Part shown: one piece after another, positions 1 through 7,409 of the stretch
Layout: each line of letters begins with the position of its first letter
Numbering within the stretch: the stretch's first letter is position 1
NCBI GenBank assembly: GCA_030618495.1
Contig: JAUXDE010000044.1
Coordinates: 1 to 13,173 of the forward strand
DNA: 13,173 nt
Direction of reading: 5' to 3'
From: Clostridia bacterium
GTDB taxonomy: Bacteria > UBA6262 > WVXT01 > JAUXBS01
Notes under the pieces: generated by a model
The model's database searches: none
What the model was told of the DNA's origin: nothing
The model's input: the letters and a program-made list of their open reading frames with translations, nothing else
Translations under genes and position numbers: made by a program

Positions 1-27
1 ACACTAGTGCCTTATTAAATAACTTAT

Positions 28-143
28 GTAACCATAACATGTCTGGATATGGCTTAGTTGCAACGAACGACAACGCCGGCGTGCTGTATGCACGTCAAGG
101 CGGAGTGAGGCAGCAAACAACCATATACGGACATGCCCGTTAC
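28..143. repeat. Long imperfect inverted repeat / extended hairpin
   Basis: The two halves pair over about 116 bases. The outer GTAAC (28-32) pairs with GTTAC (139-143), and CATGTC (38-43) with GACATG (130-135). ATATGG (47-52) pairs with CCATAT (121-126), and GTT (57-59) with AAC (116-118). At the tip, CGCC-GGC-GTGC (74-84) pairs with GCAC-GTC, an AA bulge, then GGCG (90-102), closing on the loop TGTAT. Interruptions are small internal loops and bulges, as in structured RNAs, miniature transposable elements or integron attC sites. The attC core AAC...GTT is present at the outer arms, but the flanking RYYY/RRRY consensus is not, so attC is only one possibility. Confidence 0.5.
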
Positions 144-148
144 GGGCA
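134..148. repeat. Short perfect stem-loop
   Basis: TGCCCG-TTA-CGGGCA has a six-base-pair stem and a three-base loop, and is followed on the plus strand by an AT-rich stretch ending in TTCTTTT. On the plus strand it could act as a weak intrinsic terminator. It competes with the outer arm of the larger hairpin (139-143), so the two folds are alternatives. Confidence 0.35.
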
Positions 149-362
149 GATATTCTTTTAACCGGATTCCGCATCACTCGTCACTCATTTGCAACAAACA
201 TTGTAACCGACGAAACAACGAAGAAGTCGACCGGAATATAGCCTCAAAAATAACGGTAATTTATGAGACAGAGTACAAGCCATATTCTCGATATGCTTTC
301 TTCGTCTTTCCTTGAATCCGTCTCAAAGCCTGCCCTTCATATGTAAAGCTATGTTAGTAACA

Positions 363-1628
363 CTACACACACTTTGGCAGGATTATCCTGAAAGTTGCCC
401 CTTCACCCTCACGGCTGTCAAAATCAATAGTCCCGTTATGCTGAGTCATGATATCCCTGCTGATTGACAAGCCCAGCCCTGTCCCTCCGCCTTCTTCCTT
501 CGTGGTAAAAAACGGAGAGAAAACTTTATCCCTGATTTTATCCGGAATACCGCCCCCTTCATCGATGAATTCAACAATGACTTTCTCGCCCTCGGTTTTA
601 CATGTCACCAGCAGTTTACCCCCGTCCTTCATGGCATCCCGGGCATTGTTCATAAAATTAATAATAACCTGCTTGATCTGATTCCTGTTCACTGACACGC
701 TGCAGGGCTCCTCACTGTAACGTTTGATAACCTGGACCCTGTCCTTTTCAAGATTATATTTAACAAGTTCATAACTTTCATCAAGAATTCTTTTAACATC
801 CAGATTTTCATATCTTTCATCGCCCTTATGGGAGAATGCCAGTAATCCTCTCGATATTATCCCCCCCTGTTCGGCAACCTCACATATATCTTTTATGCGT
901 TTTCTGTTTTCTTCAGTCCTGCCCTCGTGCCTTTTTATTGATTCCGCTGTTCCCATTATTATCTGAAGCAGGTTGCCGATTTCATGGATTACACCGCTTG
1001 CCAGTGTCCCCACCGAAGCCAGCTTGGCTGACTGGAAAAGTTGGGATTTTACTTCTCCATACAGGTTTTCAACCTTACGTAAATTTACTTTGTATTTTTT
1101 TGCTTCCTGGGCAAAATAGCTTGAAAACAGCGCCACCACAAAAAGGAAAGGAATGCGAATCAACACACTTGTATTATACATACCGGCAATTGAGTTTGTC
1201 TGCATCACTATGGCGCCATATAAAATACTGATAAGGAATGTGATAATCAGTGAAAGGAGAATACTCTGACCCAGTGCCGCCATGAAGATTACCAGGAAAT
1301 ATGCCATGTACAGTTCAACGTCAGCGCCACTGGCAAGATAAATAAGCACGGAAACAAACACGGTATCAAATATGAATACTGAATACCTTATCTTATTTAA
1401 AAGAAACTTTTTACAAGGAACAAAACCAAGCCCAACATTTGAAATGATGAAAAACAACAAGAGGCGGTTAACAAGCTTGATATTTTTTATTGACTCTTTC
1501 TCTTTGCTGTAAAGGAACAGGAACATTAAAACTATGAAAATCATCCATCTTAAAAAAAGAATAAGCCTTTTGGCTTTTTTTTCTTCTATGTCCTTCTTTT
1601 CAAGTATAGGTGTCATATTTGTTTGCAA
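363..1628 (-). CDS. Six-TM membrane sensor histidine kinase
   Basis: This membrane-bound two-component histidine kinase is predicted to autophosphorylate and pass phosphate to a response regulator, most likely the OmpR-type protein encoded immediately upstream. About six hydrophobic segments occupy residues 22-175, with little periplasmic sequence between them, so it probably senses within or through the membrane. The dimerisation helix carries H215 in the box HEIGNLL, where most relatives have HEINNPL. The ATPase domain has the N box (NFMNNARDAM, 324-333), G1 (DEGGGIPD, 356-363), F box (FSPFFTTK, 370-377) and G2 (GGGTGLGLSIS, 380-390). It is the last gene of the operon. The longest frame begins with TTG at 1628, directly after the upstream TGA, with a weak AAGAG about eight bases before; an ATG four codons in (1616) is the alternative start. 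Signal and target are unknown. Confidence 0.93.
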   Translation of the reverse strand: MQTNMTPILEKKDIEEKKAKRLILFLRWMIFIVLMFLFLYSKEKESIKNIKLVNRLLLFFIISNVGLGFVPCKKFLLNKIRYSVFIFDTVFVSVLIYLASGADVELYMAYFLVIFMAALGQSILLSLIITFLISILYGAIVMQTNSIAGMYNTSVLIRIPFLFVVALFSSYFAQEAKKYKVNLRKVENLYGEVKSQLFQSAKLASVGTLASGVIHEIGNLLQIIMGTAESIKRHEGRTEENRKRIKDICEVAEQGGIISRGLLAFSHKGDERYENLDVKRILDESYELVKYNLEKDRVQVIKRYSEEPCSVSVNRNQIKQVIINFMNNARDAMKDGGKLLVTCKTEGEKVIVEFIDEGGGIPDKIRDKVFSPFFTTKEEGGGTGLGLSISRDIMTQHNGTIDFDSREGEGATFRIILPKCV

Positions 1629-2336
1629 TCAATCACTCTTGACAAATTTATATCCCCTGGTTTGCACGGTAATTATACTACTTGCTGTCTTTCCCAGCTT
1701 TTCCCTCAACCTGCGGACAGTCATATCCACAGATCGTGAATCATCGGAAAATTCCCGGCCCCAGATTGATTCCCTCAAGTACCTTCTGCTTAACACTTTG
1801 CCTTTTTGCTTTAAAAGAATGGCTAGAAGGTCGAATTCCTTTGGCCTGAGTTCCACACTCTTCCTGTTCACCTGTACCATATGATTATCTACGTCAACAA
1901 TAATATTTTTCTCTGTTAGAACATTACCGTTCCCCTTTTTTCCGCGGGACTGTCCTTTCATTTCCCTTCTTCTAAGCACAGCCTTTACACGAGCAACTAG
2001 TTCCCCCGAATGAAAAGGTTTTGTTATATAATCAAATGCGCCAATTTCCAGCCCCCTTATCTTATCGTCCGGATGCACCGATGTGCCTGTCATAATAATG
2101 ATAGGAATACTTTTTGTTTCTATGTTGTTTTTTAAAACCCTGCATATTTCCCAACCGCCTATTCCCGGAAGCATTATGTCCAGAAGGATTAATTCCGGCA
2201 GTGATGTTTTCGCCTTTCTAACCGCTTCATTTGAACTGGCGGCAGTCATAACCATAAAACCCTCTTCCTCCAGCGCTTCCCTGATAAGCGTTAAAATCCT
2301 GGGATTATCATCCACTATGAGAATTCGCTTCTTCAC
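1629..2336 (-). CDS. OmpR/PhoB-family response regulator
   Basis: This is a DNA-binding response regulator. An N-terminal receiver domain (about 1-122) has the acidic pocket D9-D10, the phosphorylatable D53 in LLDIMLPG, the switch threonine T83 and the invariant K106 in TKPF. A basic linker (RGKKGNGN) leads to a winged-helix output domain (about 137-233) with the typical RPKEFDLL, recognition helix DSRSVDMTVRRLREKLG and C-terminal hairpin QTRGYKF. At 235 residues it is the usual family length. The start codon is GTG at 2336, four bases after the upstream stop, with a GAGG motif inside the end of that upstream gene, so translation is probably coupled. The likely partner is the histidine kinase immediately downstream. 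It may control its own operon, but no binding site is evident. Confidence 0.95.
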   Translation of the reverse strand: MKKRILIVDDNPRILTLIREALEEEGFMVMTAASSNEAVRKAKTSLPELILLDIMLPGIGGWEICRVLKNNIETKSIPIIIMTGTSVHPDDKIRGLEIGAFDYITKPFHSGELVARVKAVLRRREMKGQSRGKKGNGNVLTEKNIIVDVDNHMVQVNRKSVELRPKEFDLLAILLKQKGKVLSRRYLRESIWGREFSDDSRSVDMTVRRLREKLGKTASSIITVQTRGYKFVKSD

Positions 2337-2339
2337 CTT

Positions 2340-3110
2340 TTATTCCTCTTCAATAATTTCCTGTATTCTTATCGGCTTTAACTCAAACAAACTGGTATTT
2401 TTGGCCTCCAGTATTCTTTTTAACCCATCGTTGGGAACCTTGCTGAAATCAAGGACTATATGAATATTATTAGTTAAAGCAAAGTTCAGCACTTCCACTC
2501 CCGTAGTATCATTCCAGTCAGCAAGTCCCATGTCGCTTATTATGTAATCCGGTAGTTGTTTTTTAGACTGCTCAAGCAATTCATCTTTTGTGCTGACTTC
2601 AACAACTTTGTTTCTCGCTCCCGCGGTTTCAATTATATTTTTTTTCACATAATTATTTTCAATTAAAACCATCAATTTTTTCCCGATAACTATTTCCTGT
2701 TGCTGTTGCTGCTGCTGAACACCCTGGCTTTTTTCCGGCAATTTTCCTATAATCTTCTCTATCGATGCAATCAGTTTCTCTTCTTCAAAAGGCTTGGAAA
2801 TAAACTCGTTCACATCAAGCATTATCATTTCCTTCATCTGCGCGTCAAATCCCTTTGAAGTAAGCATTATTATGGGTACTGACCGGCAGGCAGGATTTGC
2901 CCTTATTTTTTTTATCGCCTCATATCCGGTTAGAACAGGCATGTTGTTATCCATGATTATCAAATCAGGATTCGCGCTCTCCGCAAGATTAATGCCCTTC
3001 TGCCCGTCATCCGCTTCAATAATTTCAATATCATAGTTATCAAGGGACATCCTTACAAGCAGCCTCCAATCCATCTGATCATCCACAATTAATATTCTTT
3101 TCTCAGCCAT
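2340..3110 (-). CDS. Response regulator with REC, polyGln linker and degenerate second REC
   Basis: Residues 4-122 form a complete receiver domain with D10-D11, phosphoacceptor D54 in IIMDNNMP, switch T84 and K106-P107. A linker (about 123-140) contains seven consecutive glutamines from alternating CAG/CAA codons. The second half (143-256) has receiver-like alternating strand/helix spacing: ISDMGL holds D193 where a phosphoacceptor would sit, and ELKPI holds K245. The N-terminal acidic pair is missing (LIENN) and the switch region is altered, so it is probably a pseudoreceiver. There is no DNA-binding or enzymatic output, so it most likely works by protein contact or as a phosphorelay intermediate. 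A strong AAGGAGG precedes the ATG. It lies between two kinase/regulator partners; the HAMP kinase 40 bases upstream is the likeliest donor. Confidence 0.88.
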   Translation of the reverse strand: MAEKRILIVDDQMDWRLLVRMSLDNYDIEIIEADDGQKGINLAESANPDLIIMDNNMPVLTGYEAIKKIRANPACRSVPIIMLTSKGFDAQMKEMIMLDVNEFISKPFEEEKLIASIEKIIGKLPEKSQGVQQQQQQQEIVIGKKLMVLIENNYVKKNIIETAGARNKVVEVSTKDELLEQSKKQLPDYIISDMGLADWNDTTGVEVLNFALTNNIHIVLDFSKVPNDGLKRILEAKNTSLFELKPIRIQEIIEEE

Positions 3111-3149
3111 GGGTAATCCTCCTTATACGTTATTCTTTTTTCTATATTT

Positions 3150-4595
3150 CTATACTTTATCCTTTAACTCCGCCGGTAACGAGCCTTTTGGCAAACTGAA
3201 AAAAAACGTACTCCCTTTGTTTATTTTACTCTCTACCCATACCTTGCCGTCATGAGCTTCGACTATCCCCTTCACTATAGCGAGTCCCAGTCCCGTACCT
3301 CTGGTTTTAACCATTTTAACATGTTCCTGCACCTGATGAAAACGGTCAAATATACTTCCGATATCCTCGGGAGGAACCCCGACACCCGTATCGCTTACGC
3401 TTATTATCAATTCCTTCCTCTTATCCTCAAGAGAAACCGTAATACGCCCTTTCTCGGGAGTGAACTTGATGGAATTGCTTATCAGGTTATGCAGCACTCT
3501 TTCCAGGCTTTTTTTATCCCCGAAAATCTCTTCCGCTCCATCAGGAACTTTTGCCTTTAGAATAATTGATTTATTATCGGCAAGGGGCTCAATCAATCTT
3601 ACCGTTTCCCTGATAATTTCCGAAACATCCGTTTTCTCCCTGACTATGTCAATACTGCCGGATTTTATTTTAGCATAATCCAGGATATCTCCTATGAAAT
3701 TCCCAAGACGCTCAGCGTTTTCACTTACCCTTATAAGGGCATCCTTCTGCTTGTCGTTTATATTGCCCATCCTGCCTTTCAGTAGGAAGTCAACATAACC
3801 TTTCATTGCCCCAAGGGGAGACTTCAAGTCATGGGTGATATTGGAAACAAAGGCATCTTTCATAGTATCAAGTTCCTTCAGTTTTTTGGCCATACTGTTG
3901 AACTCTCCCGCAAGCTTGCCCAGTTCATCCCTGCTCCTGATATCTATAACCGTATCCAGATTGCCATCCCCTATAGACGCTGCGCCTTTGGATAATTTCT
4001 TGATGGGATTTGACATCATGCCGGCAAGAATAACCGAACCAAACAATCCCAGCAAGAGGCTGACACCGGAAATACCCGCAATCCTTGTATATGTTTGCTG
4101 TTTTGTATTTTCAATTAACCTGTTCAATCCCACCTGGGAAAACCTTATGCCGGTAGTGCCTGTCCTTTCCCCGCCTATCATAACCGGCAAAAATATATCC
4201 CATACGTTTTCTATTTCAGGATGAGTTGCGCCAAGATAAGACCCTTCATCAATCTTGATTTCTGCCAGTTTATTGTCAAAATCGCCTATCATTTTTGGTT
4301 CGGTGTGAGCCAATATTTTGCCGTCTCTATCCACGTAAATAATGTGGACTATTTCCCTGTTGTTCTTCCTGATGTTCTTTACCTGGTTTATTATCAACAA
4401 CTGGTCATTGCCTATTATGGATTCCCTGCAAACATGAACCAGGTTTTTTGCGAGCTCTATCCTGCTTGCTTCTTTGTCCTTTATTATTTTATTAAGAATG
4501 GTCCGCTCAGATATGACCAGGAAGAGGCTTACGCCTGCGACCACAATCAGGACCATCACGGTTATTGATATCCCAAACTTATATTTCAATATCAT
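3150..4595 (-). CDS. Cache/HAMP sensor histidine kinase
   Basis: This is a classical transmembrane histidine kinase. TM1 (about 8-29) and TM2 (172-192) bracket a periplasmic sensor (30-170). The segment YVDRDGKILAHTEPKMIGD in the sensor fits a single Cache-like ligand-binding fold. HAMP follows at about 193-245 (NPIKKL...DELGKLAGEFNSM). The DHp helix has H255 in SNITHDLKSPL, and the catalytic domain has N374 in HNLISNSIKFTP, G1 DTGVGVP (402-408) and G2 GTGLGLAI (433-440). All key residues are present, so it should be active. Its ATG shares a base with the TAA of the upstream barrel-TPR gene (TAATG), with AGGAG ahead, pointing to coupled translation. It is probably paired with the REC-pseudoREC regulator 40 bases downstream. 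The ligand is unknown; linkage to envelope proteins suggests periplasmic or envelope sensing. Confidence 0.94.
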   Translation of the reverse strand: MILKYKFGISITVMVLIVVAGVSLFLVISERTILNKIIKDKEASRIELAKNLVHVCRESIIGNDQLLIINQVKNIRKNNREIVHIIYVDRDGKILAHTEPKMIGDFDNKLAEIKIDEGSYLGATHPEIENVWDIFLPVMIGGERTGTTGIRFSQVGLNRLIENTKQQTYTRIAGISGVSLLLGLFGSVILAGMMSNPIKKLSKGAASIGDGNLDTVIDIRSRDELGKLAGEFNSMAKKLKELDTMKDAFVSNITHDLKSPLGAMKGYVDFLLKGRMGNINDKQKDALIRVSENAERLGNFIGDILDYAKIKSGSIDIVREKTDVSEIIRETVRLIEPLADNKSIILKAKVPDGAEEIFGDKKSLERVLHNLISNSIKFTPEKGRITVSLEDKRKELIISVSDTGVGVPPEDIGSIFDRFHQVQEHVKMVKTRGTGLGLAIVKGIVEAHDGKVWVESKINKGSTFFFSLPKGSLPAELKDKV

Positions 4596-6550
4596 TATTC
4601 GGGCTCCTGTTCAATCTTGACTTCTTCCTGGGCCCTCTTTAAAGCATTCTGTATTATTTCATTTTCAGGATCCAGTTTTATTGCCTTCTTCCAGGTTTTT
4701 ATTGCCCCGTCAGTATCACCCTGAGTATAACTGCCGAGCCCCTCCGCATAGTATTTTTCCGCCTTTTTCTTGTTTTCCTTCTTGATATTTTCACGGGATT
4801 CAACAATCTTTGCTATTACCTTTTTGTTATCATGACCGTACTTCAGTGACCTGTTGAACTGCTTGACAGCGGTACTATATTTGCCTTTCTTAAAGAAGAA
4901 CAGCCCCCTGTTATAATACATACTTGCGGCTTCTTTCTTCGCCTTTGCCAGGTATTCCTTTGACCCTTCATGGTCAGGATTATATTTTATCACATCCTTG
5001 AAAACTCTAATTGACTCCACCCACTGCCCCTTGTTAAAAAATGCCAGTCCCTTGTAGTAATCTGAAATCGCCTTCCATTTTCCTTCCTTCTGTTCTTTCT
5101 GTTTCTCCATGGCTTTCTTAACTTTAGCAAGCTTCTCTTTTATCAATGTTTCATACTTGCCTGCCTTATCATGCATGGGATTAAAAGACAGCACCTTATT
5201 CACGTGCTCATGCGCAATTTTGTAATCCCCGCGCTCGTAACTCGTTTTGGCTTTTTCCATCTGGTTACTTATTAATTCATCTGATTTTCTCTTTATCTTT
5301 TCAAGGTATTCTTTTGCCTTCTTGTGTTCAGTGTCCACGATAAGCAGACCGTCAAACTCAACCATGGCTTTAACCAGGTCCCCTTTTTTGTAATACTTTT
5401 CGCCCCTTACAAAATATCCTGCTATTTCCTTAGAAGTATCGTACTCATCAATGTTCACCTCGGTTCTTGCAAGGTAATCCGACGCCCCCTTATGCCCGGG
5501 AGCCAGTTCAAGTATATTCTTGAATTCGTTGTAGGCATTAATAAATTCCCTGCGGTAATAATATTTCTTCCCGCGTTTAAAGTGCCTCTCTATGTTGCTC
5601 TCTATCAACGTGTACATGTATTCCCTGCCGAACCGCCCTGTAAAACCGAACCGGCTGATCATGTCTCCCAGAAACAGAGAAACAACAAAATCAATATGTA
5701 CGTTTTCGTTGCCTATGCCGATACCAAAGTGTATACCCTGGTCCTGGCCAGCCCTTGTATTATAACCTGTCCTCAGGGCAAGCCAGTTAAGTACCCAGTA
5801 CTCCCCTCCGAAGGTAATGAATGTTTCCTCCCCGCTCGAAGCCAGGTTAAGGTCAAGCCCAAGAGTAAGCACACCGTCAAACCATTTTCCCGCCACTCCT
5901 AACTTGTAAATGAGTGGAAGCGCTAACCAGGGCCTCTTACTCTCTGTTATTGTAGTGGTTGAAATGAAATTAGCCGCTGAGATATTCTGTATGACTCCCG
6001 CCAAATGAATTTCATCAGTCACTTTGTGTATAATACCTATATCAGCTCCCCAACTATACCGCGGGTACGTGCTTATGCTTAGATCGTAGGGGTTCTCTTC
6101 AAACAGGTCTTTTTTCAGGAACTTTGCGTTTAACCCCAAACTTGTATTGTCGGTAATCTTTTTACCATAAGACAACATGATAGAGGTGTCCCATATTTCC
6201 TTATAATTTTCAGGTACATTTCCCAGGTGTTGATAATAATAGCCGGAAATACCGAAAGTCCCGATATTTTTTAGCGGGTTGACGTAGGCAAGATACATAT
6301 AAGGAGTACCCTCACTGGACATAACCGTAAATTCCTTGCGGTCAAGCATTCCCAGCCCCGCAGGGTTCCAGTAAACAGCATTAACATCATCGGCTACCGC
6401 GACATACGTTCCCCCCATACCGAAAGGCCTCAAACCAACGCCTTTTGTAAGCAAGTCAAAATCAATAGTTGAGTCACTAAAAGCGTATCCGGCAGCAGTA
6501 AAAAGCAATAACAGCGATACAAATAGTGTTGAAAGCGTTCTCTGTTTCAT
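4595..6550 (-). CDS. PorV/UPF0164-like outer-membrane barrel fused to TPR domain
   Basis: A signal peptide (1-25, ending near GYAFS) is followed by the hallmark of PorV/PorQ/UPF0164-like outer-membrane barrels, GLRPFGMGGTYVAVADD then WNPAGLG (40-67). Alternating strands then run to about 310, including aromatic-rich stretches such as ISGYYYQHLG. Residues 324-631 contain six TPR-like units starting near 324, 378, 430, 496, 544 and 597, each with the pattern Y-x-G-x-x-x-x-K-G-x-x-x-x-A and ending in P or an equivalent. The tail is lysine- and glutamate-rich. Free-standing members of the barrel family are usually about 300-400 residues, so the C-terminal TPR extension roughly doubles the length. 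The barrel should sit in the outer membrane with the TPRs as a protein-docking platform, most plausibly on the periplasmic face. The ATG overlaps the upstream lipoprotein stop (ATGA). Confidence 0.87.
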   Translation of the reverse strand: MKQRTLSTLFVSLLLLFTAAGYAFSDSTIDFDLLTKGVGLRPFGMGGTYVAVADDVNAVYWNPAGLGMLDRKEFTVMSSEGTPYMYLAYVNPLKNIGTFGISGYYYQHLGNVPENYKEIWDTSIMLSYGKKITDNTSLGLNAKFLKKDLFEENPYDLSISTYPRYSWGADIGIIHKVTDEIHLAGVIQNISAANFISTTTITESKRPWLALPLIYKLGVAGKWFDGVLTLGLDLNLASSGEETFITFGGEYWVLNWLALRTGYNTRAGQDQGIHFGIGIGNENVHIDFVVSLFLGDMISRFGFTGRFGREYMYTLIESNIERHFKRGKKYYYRREFINAYNEFKNILELAPGHKGASDYLARTEVNIDEYDTSKEIAGYFVRGEKYYKKGDLVKAMVEFDGLLIVDTEHKKAKEYLEKIKRKSDELISNQMEKAKTSYERGDYKIAHEHVNKVLSFNPMHDKAGKYETLIKEKLAKVKKAMEKQKEQKEGKWKAISDYYKGLAFFNKGQWVESIRVFKDVIKYNPDHEGSKEYLAKAKKEAASMYYNRGLFFFKKGKYSTAVKQFNRSLKYGHDNKKVIAKIVESRENIKKENKKKAEKYYAEGLGSYTQGDTDGAIKTWKKAIKLDPENEIIQNALKRAQEEVKIEQEPE

Positions 6551-7359
6551 CTCTTACCTGCCTTCTTCGCATCAAGCTGCAACCTGAATTCATCCCTCGT
6601 TTTTATAAGGGTAGAGATTAAATTTTTTATCTTTTCTTCGTAATCCAGTATTTTCTTTTTCAATTTTTCAATATATCCCGCATCCATGTCTTCAAGAATA
6701 ATTTCCCTTTTCTTCACAAGGTAAGTATAAATATTCTTAGGCGGTGTCATGCATCCACCTTTTACTTCTGCGTATGAATAAGGTTTCAATGTATAAGCAT
6801 AGAAATTTTTCCCCTGTATTCTTAACCTACAGGAACGGTAAAATGTATTCAATGACATAAAATAATTGCATACCTGTTCAACATCCGGAAGAAAAGCCTC
6901 ATATTCCTTCAATTTTTTAATGGTTATGGTTTTAAGCTCGCCATCAATCTCTATTTTTATCGGATCGTCAGAGAAAACCCTGTTATACGTGCTGCGCTCC
7001 TCACTAAGGGCCAACAGCAGGTCCATCAGAGTTTCATGATACGCTTTCAATATTTTGTCGCATGGTTCCTTGGTAACGCTGATTGCCCTGTAAATATCGT
7101 TCATCCTGTTTTTCATGCCGGAAATATCTTTTTCAATACTGTCAATTCCTAAGCTTGCTTCTTCAATTCCCGCCGATCCCGAGGATAAAATATTATCCAT
7201 CTCCCTTGATTTCTTGCTGATGCCGGATAAATCCCTCTGTATATCCCTTAATTCCATTGATATGGCATCAACTCTCTTGAAATATTTATTATGCTTCATG
7301 CAACAGCCTGACATTGATGCCATTATTAAGAGGGTAAGAAGTACTTTCACTTTATTCAT
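6547..7359 (-). CDS. Coiled-coil lipoprotein of unknown function
   Basis: I do not recognise a family. A lipoprotein signal peptide (1-18) ends in a lipobox MSGC with C19 as the predicted lipidated residue, followed by another cysteine. Residues 30-95 have heptad-like spacing (ISMELRDIQRDL, IDSIEKDISGMKNRMNDI) consistent with a coiled coil. A central globular part (about 100-215) contains further cysteines (C100, C164, C177, C203), and a second charged helix follows (220-265). The sorting residue after the cysteine is Cys rather than Asp, so outer-membrane attachment is plausible in principle. It lies between the Ig-repeat protein and the barrel-TPR protein, overlapping the latter by four bases, so it probably belongs to the same envelope assembly. 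Only a weak CAGG precedes the ATG. Confidence 0.8.
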   Translation of the reverse strand: MNKVKVLLTLLIMASMSGCCMKHNKYFKRVDAISMELRDIQRDLSGISKKSREMDNILSSGSAGIEEASLGIDSIEKDISGMKNRMNDIYRAISVTKEPCDKILKAYHETLMDLLLALSEERSTYNRVFSDDPIKIEIDGELKTITIKKLKEYEAFLPDVEQVCNYFMSLNTFYRSCRLRIQGKNFYAYTLKPYSYAEVKGGCMTPPKNIYTYLVKKREIILEDMDAGYIEKLKKKILDYEEKIKNLISTLIKTRDEFRLQLDAKKAGKR

Positions 7360-7409
7360 GGGATAACCTGTTCCGGGTCGGGCTTATATCTCCGATGCCC
7401 ATACACAAC

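Larger units (their letters stand above)
1..362. other. Intergenic region with no supported gene
   Basis: No reading frame on either strand looks like a real protein. A 60-codon plus-strand frame starting at 133 has no ribosome binding site, begins inside a hairpin and resembles no family I know. On the minus strand, short fragments downstream of the histidine kinase stop are closed by stops within about 30 codons. Part of the region (about 62-112) is clearly richer in G and C than its surroundings. It contains the long inverted repeat described separately, a perfect hairpin TGCCCG-TTA-CGGGCA at 134-148, and a TGTTA-G-TAACA palindrome at 352-362 just past the kinase stop. No convincing terminator for the operon ending at 363 is visible. 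Confidence 0.55.

Noticed and set aside
28-143. Firm call as an integron attC site
   Set aside because: AAC and GTT cores are present but the RYYYAAC/GTTRRRY consensus is not, and no integrase or cassette gene is visible; kept only as a hypothesis.
133-315. 60-codon plus-strand reading frame
   Set aside because: It starts inside a hairpin without a ribosome binding site, has no recognisable motif and does not look like a protein; chance frame is the simpler explanation.
2700-2725. CTG/TTG trinucleotide run as an independent repeat or CRISPR-like array
   Set aside because: It is the polyglutamine codon run of the regulator gene; there are no spacers.
5324-5902. 192-codon plus-strand frame opposite the barrel-TPR gene
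   Set aside because: It is antisense to a strongly supported coding region and has no recognisable domain; a shadow frame.
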